Made by a program: the position numbers and the translations under genes
The notes under the pieces: model-generated
Told to the model about the DNA's origin: nothing
Database searches by the model: none
What the model saw: only the letters and a program-made list of their open reading frames with translations
Source: Bacillus wiedmannii
Lineage (GTDB): Bacteria > Bacillota > Bacilli > Bacillales > Bacillaceae_G
Length of the DNA stretch: 64,000 nucleotides
Direction of reading: 5' to 3'
Assembly (NCBI RefSeq): GCF_001583695.1
Contig: NZ_LOBC01000093.1
Span: 150,181-214,180 of the forward strand
In this document: piece after piece, positions 34,825-45,399 of the stretch
Numbering within the stretch: position 1 is the first letter of the stretch
How the letters are laid out: every line of letters begins with the position of its first letter

Positions 34825-36801
34825 TTACACTTTAAATTTCCCAATCATCTCTTGTAATTCTTCTGCCATTTGCGATAAATGAACTGCTGCTGCATTGATT
34901 TCATCTACCGAAGCTAATTGTTCTTCTGAAGAACCAGCAATATTTTGAACGCTTGCTGCATTTTCTTCAATTGTAGCTGCAATTTCATTAATAGATGCAC
35001 TAACTTGTTTTGCATCTACTGTCATTTGTTCCGCTACTTCTACCATACTATCAATTTGTACAACTGTATCATCTGTAGACTTCAATATTTCAGCGAAGCT
35101 TTGCTTCGTTTCATTTGCAACTACAAGTCCTGATTGTACTTCTGTCCCAACTTGCTTCATAGAGCTTACTGTTTCTTTTATGTCAAATTGTATCTCTTTT
35201 ACTAGTTTTCCAATTTCCGTAGAAGACTGTCCTGATTGTTCTGCTAACTTTCGCACTTCATCTGCTACAATGGCAAATCCTCTTCCTTGTTCTCCAGCTC
35301 TCGCAGCCTCAATTGCAGCATTTAATGCTAATAAATTTGTCTGCTCTGCAATATGTTGAATTACCTCAAGGATTGCTCCAATTTGTTTCGACTTATCATC
35401 TAGCAAAACAATAACTTTATCTGATTGTGAAACAGACTCATGGATTAATTGCATTTGATTCACCGTCTGTTCAACTAACTTCCCACCATCTTCAGCCTTT
35501 TTCTTCGTATACATAGATGCTGTGGATACTAATGAAGAACTGTCTGCCACACGTTGAATTCCTTCTGTAACTTCTTCTAATAATGTTGCGCCTTCTTCGA
35601 CTTCTTTCGTTTGTATTTCCGCTCCACTCGACACTCGCTCTATCGCTTGTGTAATTTGTTCAGTTGCTTCACTCGTCTGCTTCATACTAGCTGTTAATTC
35701 TTCTGAAGATGCCGCTACATGACCTGCTGAAGTATTTATATTGGAAATGACATTCTGTAATGATGCTGCCATCTCGTTAAAGCTTTCTCCTAGCTGTCCA
35801 ATTTCATCTTTAGAATGAACTGTAATGGATTCTGTTAAATCGCCTTCACTAATCTTTTTCGACGATATAACAAGTTGTTTTAACGGATTAATAATAGAAG
35901 CAATTATGAAGTAAATTAAAATCCCGCCAATTATTAATGAAATACCAATAACAGTTATCGTTTTATAGAAAATAGGTTCAGCAGCTTCAATAATTTCTTT
36001 TGCAGGCATAATTCCTGCTATTTTCCATCCAGTTATCTTATTTGTTTTAAAAGTGATATGACGATCTTCACCATCTAATCTGAAATTAAAATCACCTGTT
36101 TCTTGTTTGTACAACTCTTTTTCAAGTTTCTCTTCTACCTTATCACCTGGCTTCATCGTTGGATGCGCTACCACATTTTTATCTTGATCAAAAATTGCTA
36201 CATATCCACTTTTACCGATATTAACCATCTTTGAAGTGTTTACGATATCATTAATAATTAAATCAATACCAAGAACACCGCTCTTATCCTCATTTTGTTT
36301 TGCTATTGTAATAACAATATTTCCTGTCGTTTTTGATTTATATGGAGCTGTAATAATTACTTCTCCACTTTTTTTCACTGCCTCTTTATACCAATCTCTT
36401 TCTGTAGGATTATATCCTTCTGGCATTTGAATAGACGGTGATTGAATAAACTGCCCATTGCTGGATCCAGTATAGATGGCTTCCAGTTCTGGATGTAACT
36501 TATTATATTCTTCTAGTTTATTTTGGATATTTTGTATTTGATCCGTTTGGTAACTTGATTGTGTAAATAGTTTCGTAAAATAAACTGCATCTACTTTTTT
36601 ACTATCCAATTCTTTATTAATTACATTATCCAAAATTTTTATATTGTCTTTCGCCGATTGTGAAATCGTCTCATTAAAGTTTGTCTTCGCTTGCTGATAA
36701 GAAGTCCAACCAATTACAATACTTGGAAGAATCAAAATGATAACAAATGACACAAGTAACTTTGCTTTTAAACTACTACTCCTTAATTTCCCTTGAAACA
36801 T
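34825..36801 (-). CDS. methyl-accepting chemotaxis protein (dCache type)
   Basis: 658-aa chemoreceptor starting [16 protein letters not shown] (GGAGGGGTAGAAAT upstream; the open frame back to 36936 is spurious). Helix, dCache ligand domain ([33 protein letters not shown]), second helix, HAMP, signalling hairpin with [20 protein letters not shown]. Ends [12 protein letters not shown], matching the paralogue at 21070-23052 residue for residue in much of the C-terminus. Adjacent to the citrate system. Confidence 0.95.
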   Translation of the reverse strand: MFQGKLRSSSLKAKLLVSFVIILILPSIVIGWTSYQQAKTNFNETISQSAKDNIKILDNVINKELDSKKVDAVYFTKLFTQSSYQTDQIQNIQNKLEEYNKLHPELEAIYTGSSNGQFIQSPSIQMPEGYNPTERDWYKEAVKKSGEVIITAPYKSKTTGNIVITIAKQNEDKSGVLGIDLIINDIVNTSKMVNIGKSGYVAIFDQDKNVVAHPTMKPGDKVEEKLEKELYKQETGDFNFRLDGEDRHITFKTNKITGWKIAGIMPAKEIIEAAEPIFYKTITVIGISLIIGGILIYFIIASIINPLKQLVISSKKISEGDLTESITVHSKDEIGQLGESFNEMAASLQNVISNINTSAGHVAASSEELTASMKQTSEATEQITQAIERVSSGAEIQTKEVEEGATLLEEVTEGIQRVADSSSLVSTASMYTKKKAEDGGKLVEQTVNQMQLIHESVSQSDKVIVLLDDKSKQIGAILEVIQHIAEQTNLLALNAAIEAARAGEQGRGFAIVADEVRKLAEQSGQSSTEIGKLVKEIQFDIKETVSSMKQVGTEVQSGLVVANETKQSFAEILKSTDDTVVQIDSMVEVAEQMTVDAKQVSASINEIAATIEENAASVQNIAGSSEEQLASVDEINAAAVHLSQMAEELQEMIGKFKV

Positions 36802-36823
36802 ATTTCTACCCCTCCATACCGTT

Positions 36824-36848
36824 TTAAATGTAATTGTTTTACATTTAA
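36824..36848. promoter_or_regulatory. perfect 10-bp inverted repeat upstream of the chemoreceptor
   Basis: TTAAATGTAA-TTGTT-TTACATTTAA, centred 35 bases before the start codon. Candidate operator; a further ATTTAAATGTAT half-site lies near 36869-36880. Confidence 0.5.
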
Positions 36849-37008
36849 TTTCTTTATATAAATCATACGATTTAAATGTATCAATGCGACTCTCTATCTC
36901 TTTCTCTATTGAAGAGTTGATACATACCTTTTTCATTCTATATAAATTAAATAATTAAAACAATATATAAAAATGTATATTATTCGAAATATTATAATTC
37001 ACAGAAGA

Positions 37009-37037
37009 ACCTCTAGTATCTCACTTACTAGAGGTTC
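37009..37037 (-). terminator. terminator of the flotillin operon
   Basis: AACCTCTAGTA/TACTAGAGGTT stem with 7-nt loop, modest T content after it. Confidence 0.7.
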
Positions 37038-37048
37038 CTCCCGCTTTA

Positions 37049-38623
37049 CTATTCTTTATCTTTTTCTACTTCTTTTTTCGCATCTTCTACTACAGATACA
37101 ACAGGTTTATCGTTTGATAATTGTTGTACTGCTCCTTTTCCAGCAAATCCTTCTAATAACTCTTTTAAATCAATGCCAGAAGAAGCTTTTAATGTTTCTT
37201 GCATCGTTGCCATTAAATCAGTCGCATAACCTGCAACTTTTCCGGCACCGCTATTTTTACCACCGCCACCTGTATCGACAACTGTAATTTTATCAATGTT
37301 GCTAAGTGGGCTTGCAACTTCCTTCGCATAACTTGGAAGCATGTTAAGAACCATATCCATAATCGCCGCTTGGCCATATAACTCAAATGCCTCTGCAATT
37401 TTTTGTTTCGCTTCCGCTTCTGCTAAACCTTTTAATCTGATAACATCTGCTTCCGCTGTACCTTGTGCTTTTTGTACTTCTGCTTTTGCTTGACCTTGCG
37501 CTTTTTCGATTTCCGCCTTCGCTAAACCTTCTACACGAACTTCTTCTGCACGTGCTCTTGCTTCCGCTTCAATTTTATATTGATCTGCATCTGCTTTTTT
37601 CATTTGTTTTACTTTTTCCGCTTCTGCTGATTGTTCAACAGCATAGCGATCTGCATCTGCCTTTTTCTTTACTTCTGCATCATATTGCTTTTCACGACGC
37701 GCAATCTCTTTTTCTTCTAATTCAATTTGCTTTTCACGCTCAATGATTTTAACGCGCATTTGCTCTTCTGTAACACCTTGTTGCGCTTTTGCTTGTTGTA
37801 ATTCATAGGAAAGATCTGCATCTGCGCGAGCTTGTTCTTGGTCTCTCTTATAAGATTGTACTTTTAACTCTTTATGTTTTTCAGCTTCAGCGATTTGTGC
37901 ATCACGTTGATACTCAGCTTCTTTCGCTTCTTTCTCAGCACGAGCTTTTTCAATTCGCGCCTCTTTTTCACGCTCTGCATTTGCAACTGTTGCATCACGC
38001 TTAACCATCGCAATTTGTGGCTGACCAAGTGCATCTAAGTAACCGTTCTTATCCATAATTTCTTTAATTGTAAAGGAAACGATGCGAAGTCCCATCTTCT
38101 TTAAATCTGTAGAAGCTACTTCATGTACCTTCTGAGCAAATTGCTCTCTATTACTATAGGCATCTTCTACTGTCATAGAAGATAAAATAGCACGTAGATG
38201 CCCTTCTAAAACTTCTTTTGCTTCTATTTTCAACTCTTCTGTTTCTTTTCCTAAATATTGTTCAGCTGCTGTAGAAACTTCTTCAATGGTAGACCCTACT
38301 TTAATAATAGAAACACCATTTACTGTAATCGGAACACCTTGTTTCGTATACGTATCACGTGTTCCCACTTCTAATTTGTAGTTTAATAGACTTAAAGGCT
38401 CTGCTCTTTGCATAATCGGAACTACGAAAGTACCGCCGCCACGAATAATCTTAATCTTCTTTCCATCATCAGTGGTAACTACATTTTTCCCGCCACCAAG
38501 CCAGTTTCCAGTAACAATTAATGCTTCATCTGGTCCAACTGTTCGATACTTTGTAATGAATACTAAAATGAGTAGAATTAAAATTGCGAGTAATACTCCA
38601 CCGATAATTAATGGAATCGTCAT
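37049..38623 (-). CDS. floT: flotillin-like membrane scaffold protein
   Basis: 524 aa: one N-terminal membrane hairpin/helix (IPLIIGGVLLAILILLILVF), a PHB/SPFH domain (~30-210), then a long coiled-coil of Glu-Ala-Lys repeats (~215-420, for example AEREKEARIEKARAEKEA) and a C-terminal oligomerisation region. Organises membrane microdomains. Follows the NfeD-like gene by 12 bases, as in yuaF-yuaG of B. subtilis. Start after AAGGGGGAATTTAC. Confidence 0.95.
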   Translation of the reverse strand: MTIPLIIGGVLLAILILLILVFITKYRTVGPDEALIVTGNWLGGGKNVVTTDDGKKIKIIRGGGTFVVPIMQRAEPLSLLNYKLEVGTRDTYTKQGVPITVNGVSIIKVGSTIEEVSTAAEQYLGKETEELKIEAKEVLEGHLRAILSSMTVEDAYSNREQFAQKVHEVASTDLKKMGLRIVSFTIKEIMDKNGYLDALGQPQIAMVKRDATVANAEREKEARIEKARAEKEAKEAEYQRDAQIAEAEKHKELKVQSYKRDQEQARADADLSYELQQAKAQQGVTEEQMRVKIIEREKQIELEEKEIARREKQYDAEVKKKADADRYAVEQSAEAEKVKQMKKADADQYKIEAEARARAEEVRVEGLAKAEIEKAQGQAKAEVQKAQGTAEADVIRLKGLAEAEAKQKIAEAFELYGQAAIMDMVLNMLPSYAKEVASPLSNIDKITVVDTGGGGKNSGAGKVAGYATDLMATMQETLKASSGIDLKELLEGFAGKGAVQQLSNDKPVVSVVEDAKKEVEKDKE

Positions 38624-38635
38624 GTAAATTCCCCC

Positions 38636-39184
38636 TTATAATTTTGGTTTCTTTAAAGAATAAGCAATGTTCTGTACAAGCAGAACACCATCTTGGACTC
38701 CCTCGATAATAACTTCAGTTCCTTGTGAAATATCTTTCTTTCCAACTGTTTTAGCTAGGATTGCATTGTTTCCAAATTGGGAGGAAATTAATACTTCACC
38801 AAACCCTTCTGTAGGAATAGTCGTAATGACCTCTCCCTTACAACCAATAAATTCATCCATACGCTGCACAGTGTTTTGTTCTGCTTCTGCAATCGGCTTT
38901 AAAATTAATATTTTCATTATGAAAACACCAATAAAGGATATAGCAAATGCAGACCCGAAAATAAGAATGCTATTAAAGGAGAATAAATATTCTCCTATAT
39001 AACTAAGTCCACATAACATGGCGAAAAAACTAAGTAATAAAGTAACAACGGATACAGATCCGCCTCCAAAACTAAATATGGATTCAAATATATCTCCAAA
39101 AAAGATATAAATAACAGTGAGTATAGTAGCAATAATAAATCCGTATAAATAAATTGTTTCAAGTGGATAACCAAACAAATCCAT
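38636..39184 (-). CDS. NfeD-family membrane protein (YuaF-like)
   Basis: 182 aa with four hydrophobic segments in the first ~115 residues and a C-terminal OB-fold NfeD domain (GCKGEVITTIPTEGFGEVLI...GVLLVQNI). Upstream partner of flotillin in a two-gene operon; family members bind or modulate the SPFH partner. Strong site GAGAGGGGGATAAG. Confidence 0.92.
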   Translation of the reverse strand: MDLFGYPLETIYLYGFIIATILTVIYIFFGDIFESIFSFGGGSVSVVTLLLSFFAMLCGLSYIGEYLFSFNSILIFGSAFAISFIGVFIMKILILKPIAEAEQNTVQRMDEFIGCKGEVITTIPTEGFGEVLISSQFGNNAILAKTVGKKDISQGTEVIIEGVQDGVLLVQNIAYSLKKPKL

Positions 39185-39289
39185 TTCTTATCCCCCTCTC
39201 TTAAACAATCCCTTTTTTGTTATGTGTATGCCCCACCTCTTTCAAAGATTATAGTTCTTAATTTTCAGTTATTTTCTCTTTAAAGAAAA

Positions 39290-39304
39290 GCCTGTATGAC
39301 AGGC
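39290..39304 (-). terminator. possible terminator downstream of colA
   Basis: GCCTGT-CAT-ACAGGC hairpin with TTTTCTTT after it on the minus strand, about 125 bases past the colA stop. Confidence 0.5.
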
Positions 39305-39430
39305 CCCTAAAAAAGAACAGGAGAAACCTATTGTGACAGGCTCCTCCTAGTAAATAACCGATATATTATATATCTATATAATATACTATTTTCCACAAAA
39401 AGTAAAGTTAAACATACATTGGAAAAGCAC

Positions 39431-42328
39431 TTATTTTACTGATAATGAGTACGTTCCATCGCCATTATCATATTTATATACATACAAATAATACTTACCT
39501 GGTTTTGCATTAAATTTTGCCTCTATATGATTTCCATTAGCTTGACCGTAAGCTGCATAATTTTGCATATCTGATTCATGGTGAAGTACCCATGTCATCC
39601 CAATTCCGTACTCATTTAAAACAGAAATGTCGATATCTTTCGTTGATGCTACATTAAATGTATAAACATCAGTGTGGTCCCCGCCAATAAGACTACCTTT
39701 TATAGTACTGTTTAGCCCGATACGATTTGCTTCCTCTGGACGATTATTTGGTTCTGATTCTGTTAAACTTCCATCTTTAATCGTAACAGTGGTTTCGTTT
39801 CTGCTCTCTTTACCTTTATCATCTTTTACTCTTAACGCTACTTTATAAATTCCTTCTCTTTCATATGCATGTATTGGATTAACTTCTGCACTTGTGCTGC
39901 CATCTCCAAATTCCCATAAATAAGAAACAATTTTTCCATCTTCATCATTTGAGCCATCACTTTTAAATTGAATTCCTTCTTTTACAAGCCCATTATAAGG
40001 TCCATTTATATTAACCGTTGGAGCTTTATTTTCTCCATCATCTTTTGCGATACCGTGGAAGACTACATCATATTCAAATTCATTTGAACTATTGACACGA
40101 TAATTGACGAAGTATGCTGTAACAGTTTTGTAGCCACTCCATTCTTTTTGCGCCAGTTGTTCTAGTGCCTCATTTACTCGTTTACTCATTTCGTTCCAAT
40201 CTTCGGATTCACCTTTTGTTACACTACCTGTAAATGTGCCTTCTAATGTAAATGTATTAAAGAATTGGGAGCTATGTTTTGTCATTTTTGCCTCTTTCAT
40301 TGGCAACGTATCACTAATTTCTTTCTCTACTGCTGTTAACGATTTTGGTGCATGTTCAGCTAAATAATCATCTGCTACTTCCGGTACATTATATTTATCT
40401 TGATTATCAATTAGCTGTTGCATATACTCTTGATACTCTTTATTTAGTTTAGAATCTTTACTTAAATTCTCACGATAGGCATCATAATTTTTCACGTCAT
40501 TTGCACGAATTAAATCTTGAATTTTATCAAATGTTTCAAATTGATGTGTATATAAATAAGATTGCAATGCGAACGAGTAATTATAGAAATCCCAAGAACC
40601 ATATTTAGCAAATAATGTGCGCTCTGCTGTATAACGGCTTGCAGGATCAGATGATAATCCACTAATGATGCTCTTTCTCGGTACTACATTATTTGTACGA
40701 GTAGATCCTGCGAAAAATTCTGCATTTCCTTCTTGGAACCAAGTTAATCTTTCATTTTGATACATATCTCCTCTTCCAAATAAACCTGGCACTTCAAATC
40801 TACCTTGAAGATAATGAGTAAACTCATGACGGAATAACTCTTCTAAGCTATAAATACTTTGTTCTGGCGTACGCTCATATGTAAAGAATGTACCTGTTTC
40901 TTCTATATAAATGCCACCGTTGTTTGTTTCATATCCATACAGTTGTCTGTTTAACTGATATTCGTCTGGAGTATTATAGATTACTATCGTTAATACGTCG
41001 TCTGCATTACCTGGCTCTAATGCTTTGTCATTCCCAATTACACGATGATACTGTGCTTTTACTTCCTTTGCAGCCCAGTATAGTCTCTTAATTTTTTCTT
41101 CTGATACTTTATCTCCTGTTTTAAATACGATAGATCCATCGTCGAATGTGTACGTTTTTGGTAAGTACTGTTCTTGTCCTTCTTTACGTATTTTCTCTAA
41201 ATCTATTGTATTCCCGCTATAATCTTTCCCATTATAATTTGTTGTAATTTGTTCTACTGCAACAAAATACGGCTCACTTAAACGCGGATACATATGCATT
41301 GCTTGTGTAACAACCTCTAAACCTTTATTTGGATTACTATGAAACTTCCCTAAACGACTAGCAAAATAAATTCCATTATTAACGAGCCACTTATTTTCTG
41401 GTGTTACTTCATTTAAAAGAGCAATACGATTTATTTCATTAATAAATCCATCTATTTTCCCGTACCACATTGTATCTTTTGCTTCTTTACGAGTTTCAAA
41501 TAAATAAGATTGCATATCATAATCAATACCTTGCATCATATCGTATACAGCTTGTCCTTTCATACGATCGTCTACATACGTATGAAGATTATCATTGTAT
41601 TGTTTTAAAATATTCGATGCGTATTGAACCGTTTCTACATCACTTGAAGCATTACTAATTAATTTACCGTATGCAGATACAACTGCATCTTGCTCATATG
41701 TACCAAGCTTAAAGTTTGGATTGGTTGCAATTGCTTTTAAAGCAGGTAAACATTTATCCTGGAAGCTTCTCTCATTTAAATCGCTTAATTCATTATTGTA
41801 AAATGCGAGATAAAAAGCTGAACGTAACACTTCCGTAAACGTTTGAATTCCTTTTGAATCATCTTTCGTAAACGTACTACCTCGGTGAGCTAATTCATCT
41901 ATAACCGCTTGCATTTTCCCTTTGTCTTTATAAAAAGCCTTTGCATCTTCATTGAACTGGAATAAGTCTGTAATTTGATTCCATTTAATACTTCCTAGCG
42001 TTTCAACCAATTCTTGATTATTCATTTTGTTTAAATCAGCCATTGAATAGCTTTCTTTAATTTGCTTTACTTCTGAGCTCTTCATAATAGATGCTGGTCG
42101 CTGTGAAAAGTCTCCTACTTTTAAACGTTCTTGAAACGATAATGTTTCCTCTGCTTTCGAAATTTGCCCAACTTCATCTACTGGTTTTTCTATTCCAACT
42201 GGTTTCGAATGCAATACATTGTATGGCACCTTTTCTTCTGCTGATACATTCGTTTGAATTGCTCCTAACGATAGCGCCATTGTACTAATACTAAGCATCA
42301 CTTTATTAATCTTTGATTTCTTGTTCAT
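39431..42328 (-). CDS. colA: secreted M9 collagenase
   Basis: 965-aa secreted zinc metalloprotease. Signal peptide (about 1-30), activator and M9 peptidase domains with the zinc motif HEFTHYLQGR (~residue 500) and the downstream Glu in QEGNAEFFAGS, then a PKD domain (PTVNINGPYNGLVKEG... SDEDGKIVSYLWEFGDGS) and a C-terminal collagen-binding PPC domain (HTDVYTFNVAS...YYLYVYKYDNGDGTYSLSVK). Site AGGGGGCAATGAT. Degrades native collagen outside the cell. A near-consensus PlcR box lies 67-82 bases upstream, consistent with the PlcR exoprotein regulon. Confidence 0.96.
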   Translation of the reverse strand: MNKKSKINKVMLSISTMALSLGAIQTNVSAEEKVPYNVLHSKPVGIEKPVDEVGQISKAEETLSFQERLKVGDFSQRPASIMKSSEVKQIKESYSMADLNKMNNQELVETLGSIKWNQITDLFQFNEDAKAFYKDKGKMQAVIDELAHRGSTFTKDDSKGIQTFTEVLRSAFYLAFYNNELSDLNERSFQDKCLPALKAIATNPNFKLGTYEQDAVVSAYGKLISNASSDVETVQYASNILKQYNDNLHTYVDDRMKGQAVYDMMQGIDYDMQSYLFETRKEAKDTMWYGKIDGFINEINRIALLNEVTPENKWLVNNGIYFASRLGKFHSNPNKGLEVVTQAMHMYPRLSEPYFVAVEQITTNYNGKDYSGNTIDLEKIRKEGQEQYLPKTYTFDDGSIVFKTGDKVSEEKIKRLYWAAKEVKAQYHRVIGNDKALEPGNADDVLTIVIYNTPDEYQLNRQLYGYETNNGGIYIEETGTFFTYERTPEQSIYSLEELFRHEFTHYLQGRFEVPGLFGRGDMYQNERLTWFQEGNAEFFAGSTRTNNVVPRKSIISGLSSDPASRYTAERTLFAKYGSWDFYNYSFALQSYLYTHQFETFDKIQDLIRANDVKNYDAYRENLSKDSKLNKEYQEYMQQLIDNQDKYNVPEVADDYLAEHAPKSLTAVEKEISDTLPMKEAKMTKHSSQFFNTFTLEGTFTGSVTKGESEDWNEMSKRVNEALEQLAQKEWSGYKTVTAYFVNYRVNSSNEFEYDVVFHGIAKDDGENKAPTVNINGPYNGLVKEGIQFKSDGSNDEDGKIVSYLWEFGDGSTSAEVNPIHAYEREGIYKVALRVKDDKGKESRNETTVTIKDGSLTESEPNNRPEEANRIGLNSTIKGSLIGGDHTDVYTFNVASTKDIDISVLNEYGIGMTWVLHHESDMQNYAAYGQANGNHIEAKFNAKPGKYYLYVYKYDNGDGTYSLSVK

Positions 42329-42394
42329 ATCATTGCCCCCTATTTAAATATTCCATTCAAGAATTTAACATAAAATCTGGATACAACAATATAA

Positions 42395-42410
42395 AATGCA
42401 ATATTTCATA
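42395..42410 (-). promoter_or_regulatory. PlcR-box-like site upstream of colA
   Basis: Minus strand TATGAAATATTGCATT matches TATGNAN4TNCATA except for the final base. Confidence 0.55.
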
Positions 42411-42534
42411 TTATTTCTTCCTATAATTTGTACATATCGTGAACAAATCACCCTTTATCTCCCGACAATAATCTGCTTTCTTCCATTTCTAATACACCTA
42501 GACAATCCCCAGTAATATCCTTCTCTCATAAAAA

Positions 42535-42584
42535 AAGACATCATCATATGCATGTTTCTAATGAAACTGCCATGATAATGTCTT
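42535..42584 (-). terminator. terminator of the LRR surface-protein gene
   Basis: AAGACATNATCAT/ATGATNATGTCTT stem, 24-nt loop, seven T on the minus strand. Confidence 0.75.
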
Positions 42585-42633
42585 CTCAAAAAAGTAAAAA
42601 TTAATTATATATAATAATAAGATTAAACGTTAT

Positions 42634-45399
42634 TTATTTCTTAAATAATCTCTTTCTAAATACGAACATACTTAGTGCGGAAAGAACAAGTGTTATTCCA
42701 GAAAGTAAAGTCGATGTGCTAGCTTCACCGCCTGTTGATGGTAAAGATTTCTTATCTTCCTCAAACTTATTAGCATGTTGTTTATTTAAAGTATCTGCTT
42801 TTCTTCCCTCTTTTTCAACAACTTGATTATTCCCTTTTGGCTCTTGATCCAATCCTGTTGCTGATTCTTTTACTTCTTCAACTTTTTTCGTTGGCTCTTT
42901 TACTTCCTCTTTCGCTTCTTCAACTTTTTTCGTTGGCTCTTTTACTTCCTCTTTCGCTTCTTCAACTTCTTTCGTTGGCTCTTTTACTTCCTCTTTCACT
43001 TCTTTTACCGGTTCTTTCACTTCTTCTTTTGTTTCTTCAACTTCTTTTACCGGCTCTTTTACTTCTTCTTTCGGCCCTTCAACTTCTTTTGCTGGCTCTT
43101 TTACTTCTTCTTTCGGCCCTTCAACTTCTTTTGCTGGTTCTTTTACTTCTTCTTTCGATCCTTCAACTCCTGTTGTTGGTTCTTTTACTTCTTCTTTCGG
43201 GCCTTCAACTTCTTTTGCCGGCTCTTTTACTTCTTCTTTCGGCCCTTCAACTTCTTTTGCTGGTTCTTTTACTTCTTCTTTCGGCCCTTCAACTTCTTTT
43301 GTTGGCTCTTTTACTTCTTCTTTCGCTTCCGGTTTCTCTACTATATTCTGTATAACTTCACCACTAAACCATATACCAAGCCCGTAATACTCCGTTCCAT
43401 CAAAAACAAAATCGTATTTCTTTTCTCCTGGAGTACTCCATACGATTGTACCCTCGTCCTCATTAAATGTGCCACTCTCACTTTTTAATGTAATATTCTC
43501 AAGCCGTTCCCCCTCCACATCATATACAGGGATTTTCACTTTTTGATTTACTTGTGCGTCATCTAAAAAAATTTTTTGCCTTCTAATATCAATTGTTGAC
43601 CATTGAGACAGTTGTATAATTGGTCTTATATCCTGAATCTCATTTCCAGGAAGTTTTAAACTAATTAAATCTAACATCGAAGCAAAGATTGATATATCCT
43701 TAATTCGATTATCTGATAAATTTAACCATTGTAAATTTTTCAATTTACTTAATGGTTCAATATCCACCACTTGATTTCCTATTAATTCCAGTTCATTCAA
43801 CATACTTATTTCACTAATTGCTTCTACACTACTAATTTCATTACTGTTCAATATTAATACGGATAGATTTTTTAATTGTTGTATTCCTTGTATAGTATCA
43901 TTATTAATTTTATTATTTGAGGCTGTTAATTTTTTCAATGAATTAACTTTAAATAATGGTTCAATATTTTTCACATTATTATTGCTTATATTTAACTTCT
44001 CCAACTTCTCTAGTTTAGAAAATGGTTCAATATTTTCGATTTGATTATGTGCTAAACTTACAGATTTCAAACTTCTCAAATCCGAGATAAATGCTATATT
44101 TTTCAGCTCTAAGTTTTCTAACTCTAGACTTTCTAAATCCGACATATACTCTATGCCAGAAATATCTTTTATACCGTTACCCTGCCCATTAGTTATCTTA
44201 AATGTTTTAATCTTTAATAAATCTTCTTTCGTAATAGGGGCTTCTAAATCAGTTCTATTCAAATTATTTTTATTAATATATCGTTGTAGTTCCTTATCTT
44301 GAACAACATTCGTCCCCTCTTGATTTTTAACTATTTTTTGAATAACAGTTCCATTAAAACGTAATTTATTCTCTGAAGAACCTGTTTCTAAATTAAACTC
44401 ATATGATTTTTCTCCAGGGCTGTCCCATTTTACAAAACCATTATTTTGTGTTCCCCCCTCGCTAATCCATTTAATACTTTGAAGAGATTCGCCATTTAAA
44501 TCGTATATAGGAATTTTACTATCTTCATTTACTACGCCTTCATTCAAAAAGATTTTTTGTCTGTGAACTTTAACGACAAAACGCTTTCCAAACTCTTGAA
44601 TAGGTCTTACATCAGAAATTTCATTTGCACTTAAATTAAGTTCGTATAAATTAGTTAGCCCACTAAGTGATGAAACATCCGAAATATAATTTTCTTCTAA
44701 ATCAAGTGATTGTAATTTTTTCATTTTAGCTAGCGGTGTAATATCTGTAATTTCTGCATCACTCACTGCAAGGTTAGTAAGGCTCTCCATTCTACTAATA
44801 GATTCAAGATTAGTAATATTATTATTTCCAATCCATAATTCCTTTACTTTATTTAACTGTTCCATTCCTGTTAAATCACTAATATTATTATTAGCTAAAT
44901 ACAATTTACCGAGAGACGCCATTGTAAATAGCGGCTTAATATCTTCAATCTTATTACCGACTAAATCTAATACTCTAACTTTTTTCAATTCACCTAATGG
45001 CGTCAAATCAGTAATTTTATTATCTCTTAAAGAAAGAGTTTGAATTTTAGTCAGCCCAGTAATTGGCTCAATGTTTTCAATTCGATTAGAAAAAAGATCT
45101 AAAGACTTCAAATTATTCAAGTTAGCAATTGGTGATATGTCACTTACTGCAGACTCATTTAATGTAAACTTTTCTAAATTTACCATATGCTCTAAACCGG
45201 ATAGATTATTGATGCCCTTCCCACCATATATGTCTAAGTTTTTAATTTGTAGTGCATCGGCTTTCGTTATTGGTGCATTTATATCTTTTCGACCTAAAGT
45301 ATTTCTATTAATGTATTGTTGTAATTTTGTATCCACTACTATATTTTTTTGTTTCTTCCTTTTGTTCTTCTTTATTTTCCTTTTGTTCTTTTGGAACAT
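42634..45399 (-). pseudogene. LRR-LPXTG part of a frameshifted NEAT-LRR surface protein
   Basis: 921-aa open frame, really the C-terminal ~890 residues of an internalin-like protein. Two modules each begin with a helical cap (TKLQQYINRNTLGRKDINAP and KELQRYINKNNLNRTDLEAP), then ~8-10 leucine-rich repeats of 22 residues, then an Ig-like domain (VHRQKIFLNEGVV...SPGEKSYEF). A repetitive Glu-Pro-Lys-Val stalk follows (14-residue unit KEEVKEPAKEVEGP), then a sortase signal LPSTG with a hydrophobic span and basic tail. The frame's own first residues (MFQKNKRKIKKNKRK) are out-of-frame sequence from the upstream gene; there is no ribosome site or signal peptide. Without the upstream half it should not be exported. 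Confidence 0.88.
42870..43330 (-). repeat. 42-bp tandem repeats encoding the surface-protein stalk
   Basis: About eleven copies of a 42-base unit (14 residues, KEEVKEP[A/T/V]KEVEGP), several nearly identical, one variant with EPTTGVEGSKE and one shortened copy. Likely length-variable by recombination. Confidence 0.85.

Larger units (their letters stand above)
42329..42633. other. colA upstream region
   Basis: Holds the PlcR-like box, the colA ribosome site and the terminator of the upstream LRR gene. No ORF supported. Confidence 0.6.

Noticed and set aside
37465-38004. Leu/His-rich + strand frames across the flotillin gene
   Set aside because: Antisense shadows of the coiled-coil coding sequence.
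42837-43355. 172-aa Leu/Ser-rich + strand open frame
   Set aside because: Antisense shadow of the Glu-Pro-Lys-Val stalk repeats; no ribosome site and biologically implausible composition.
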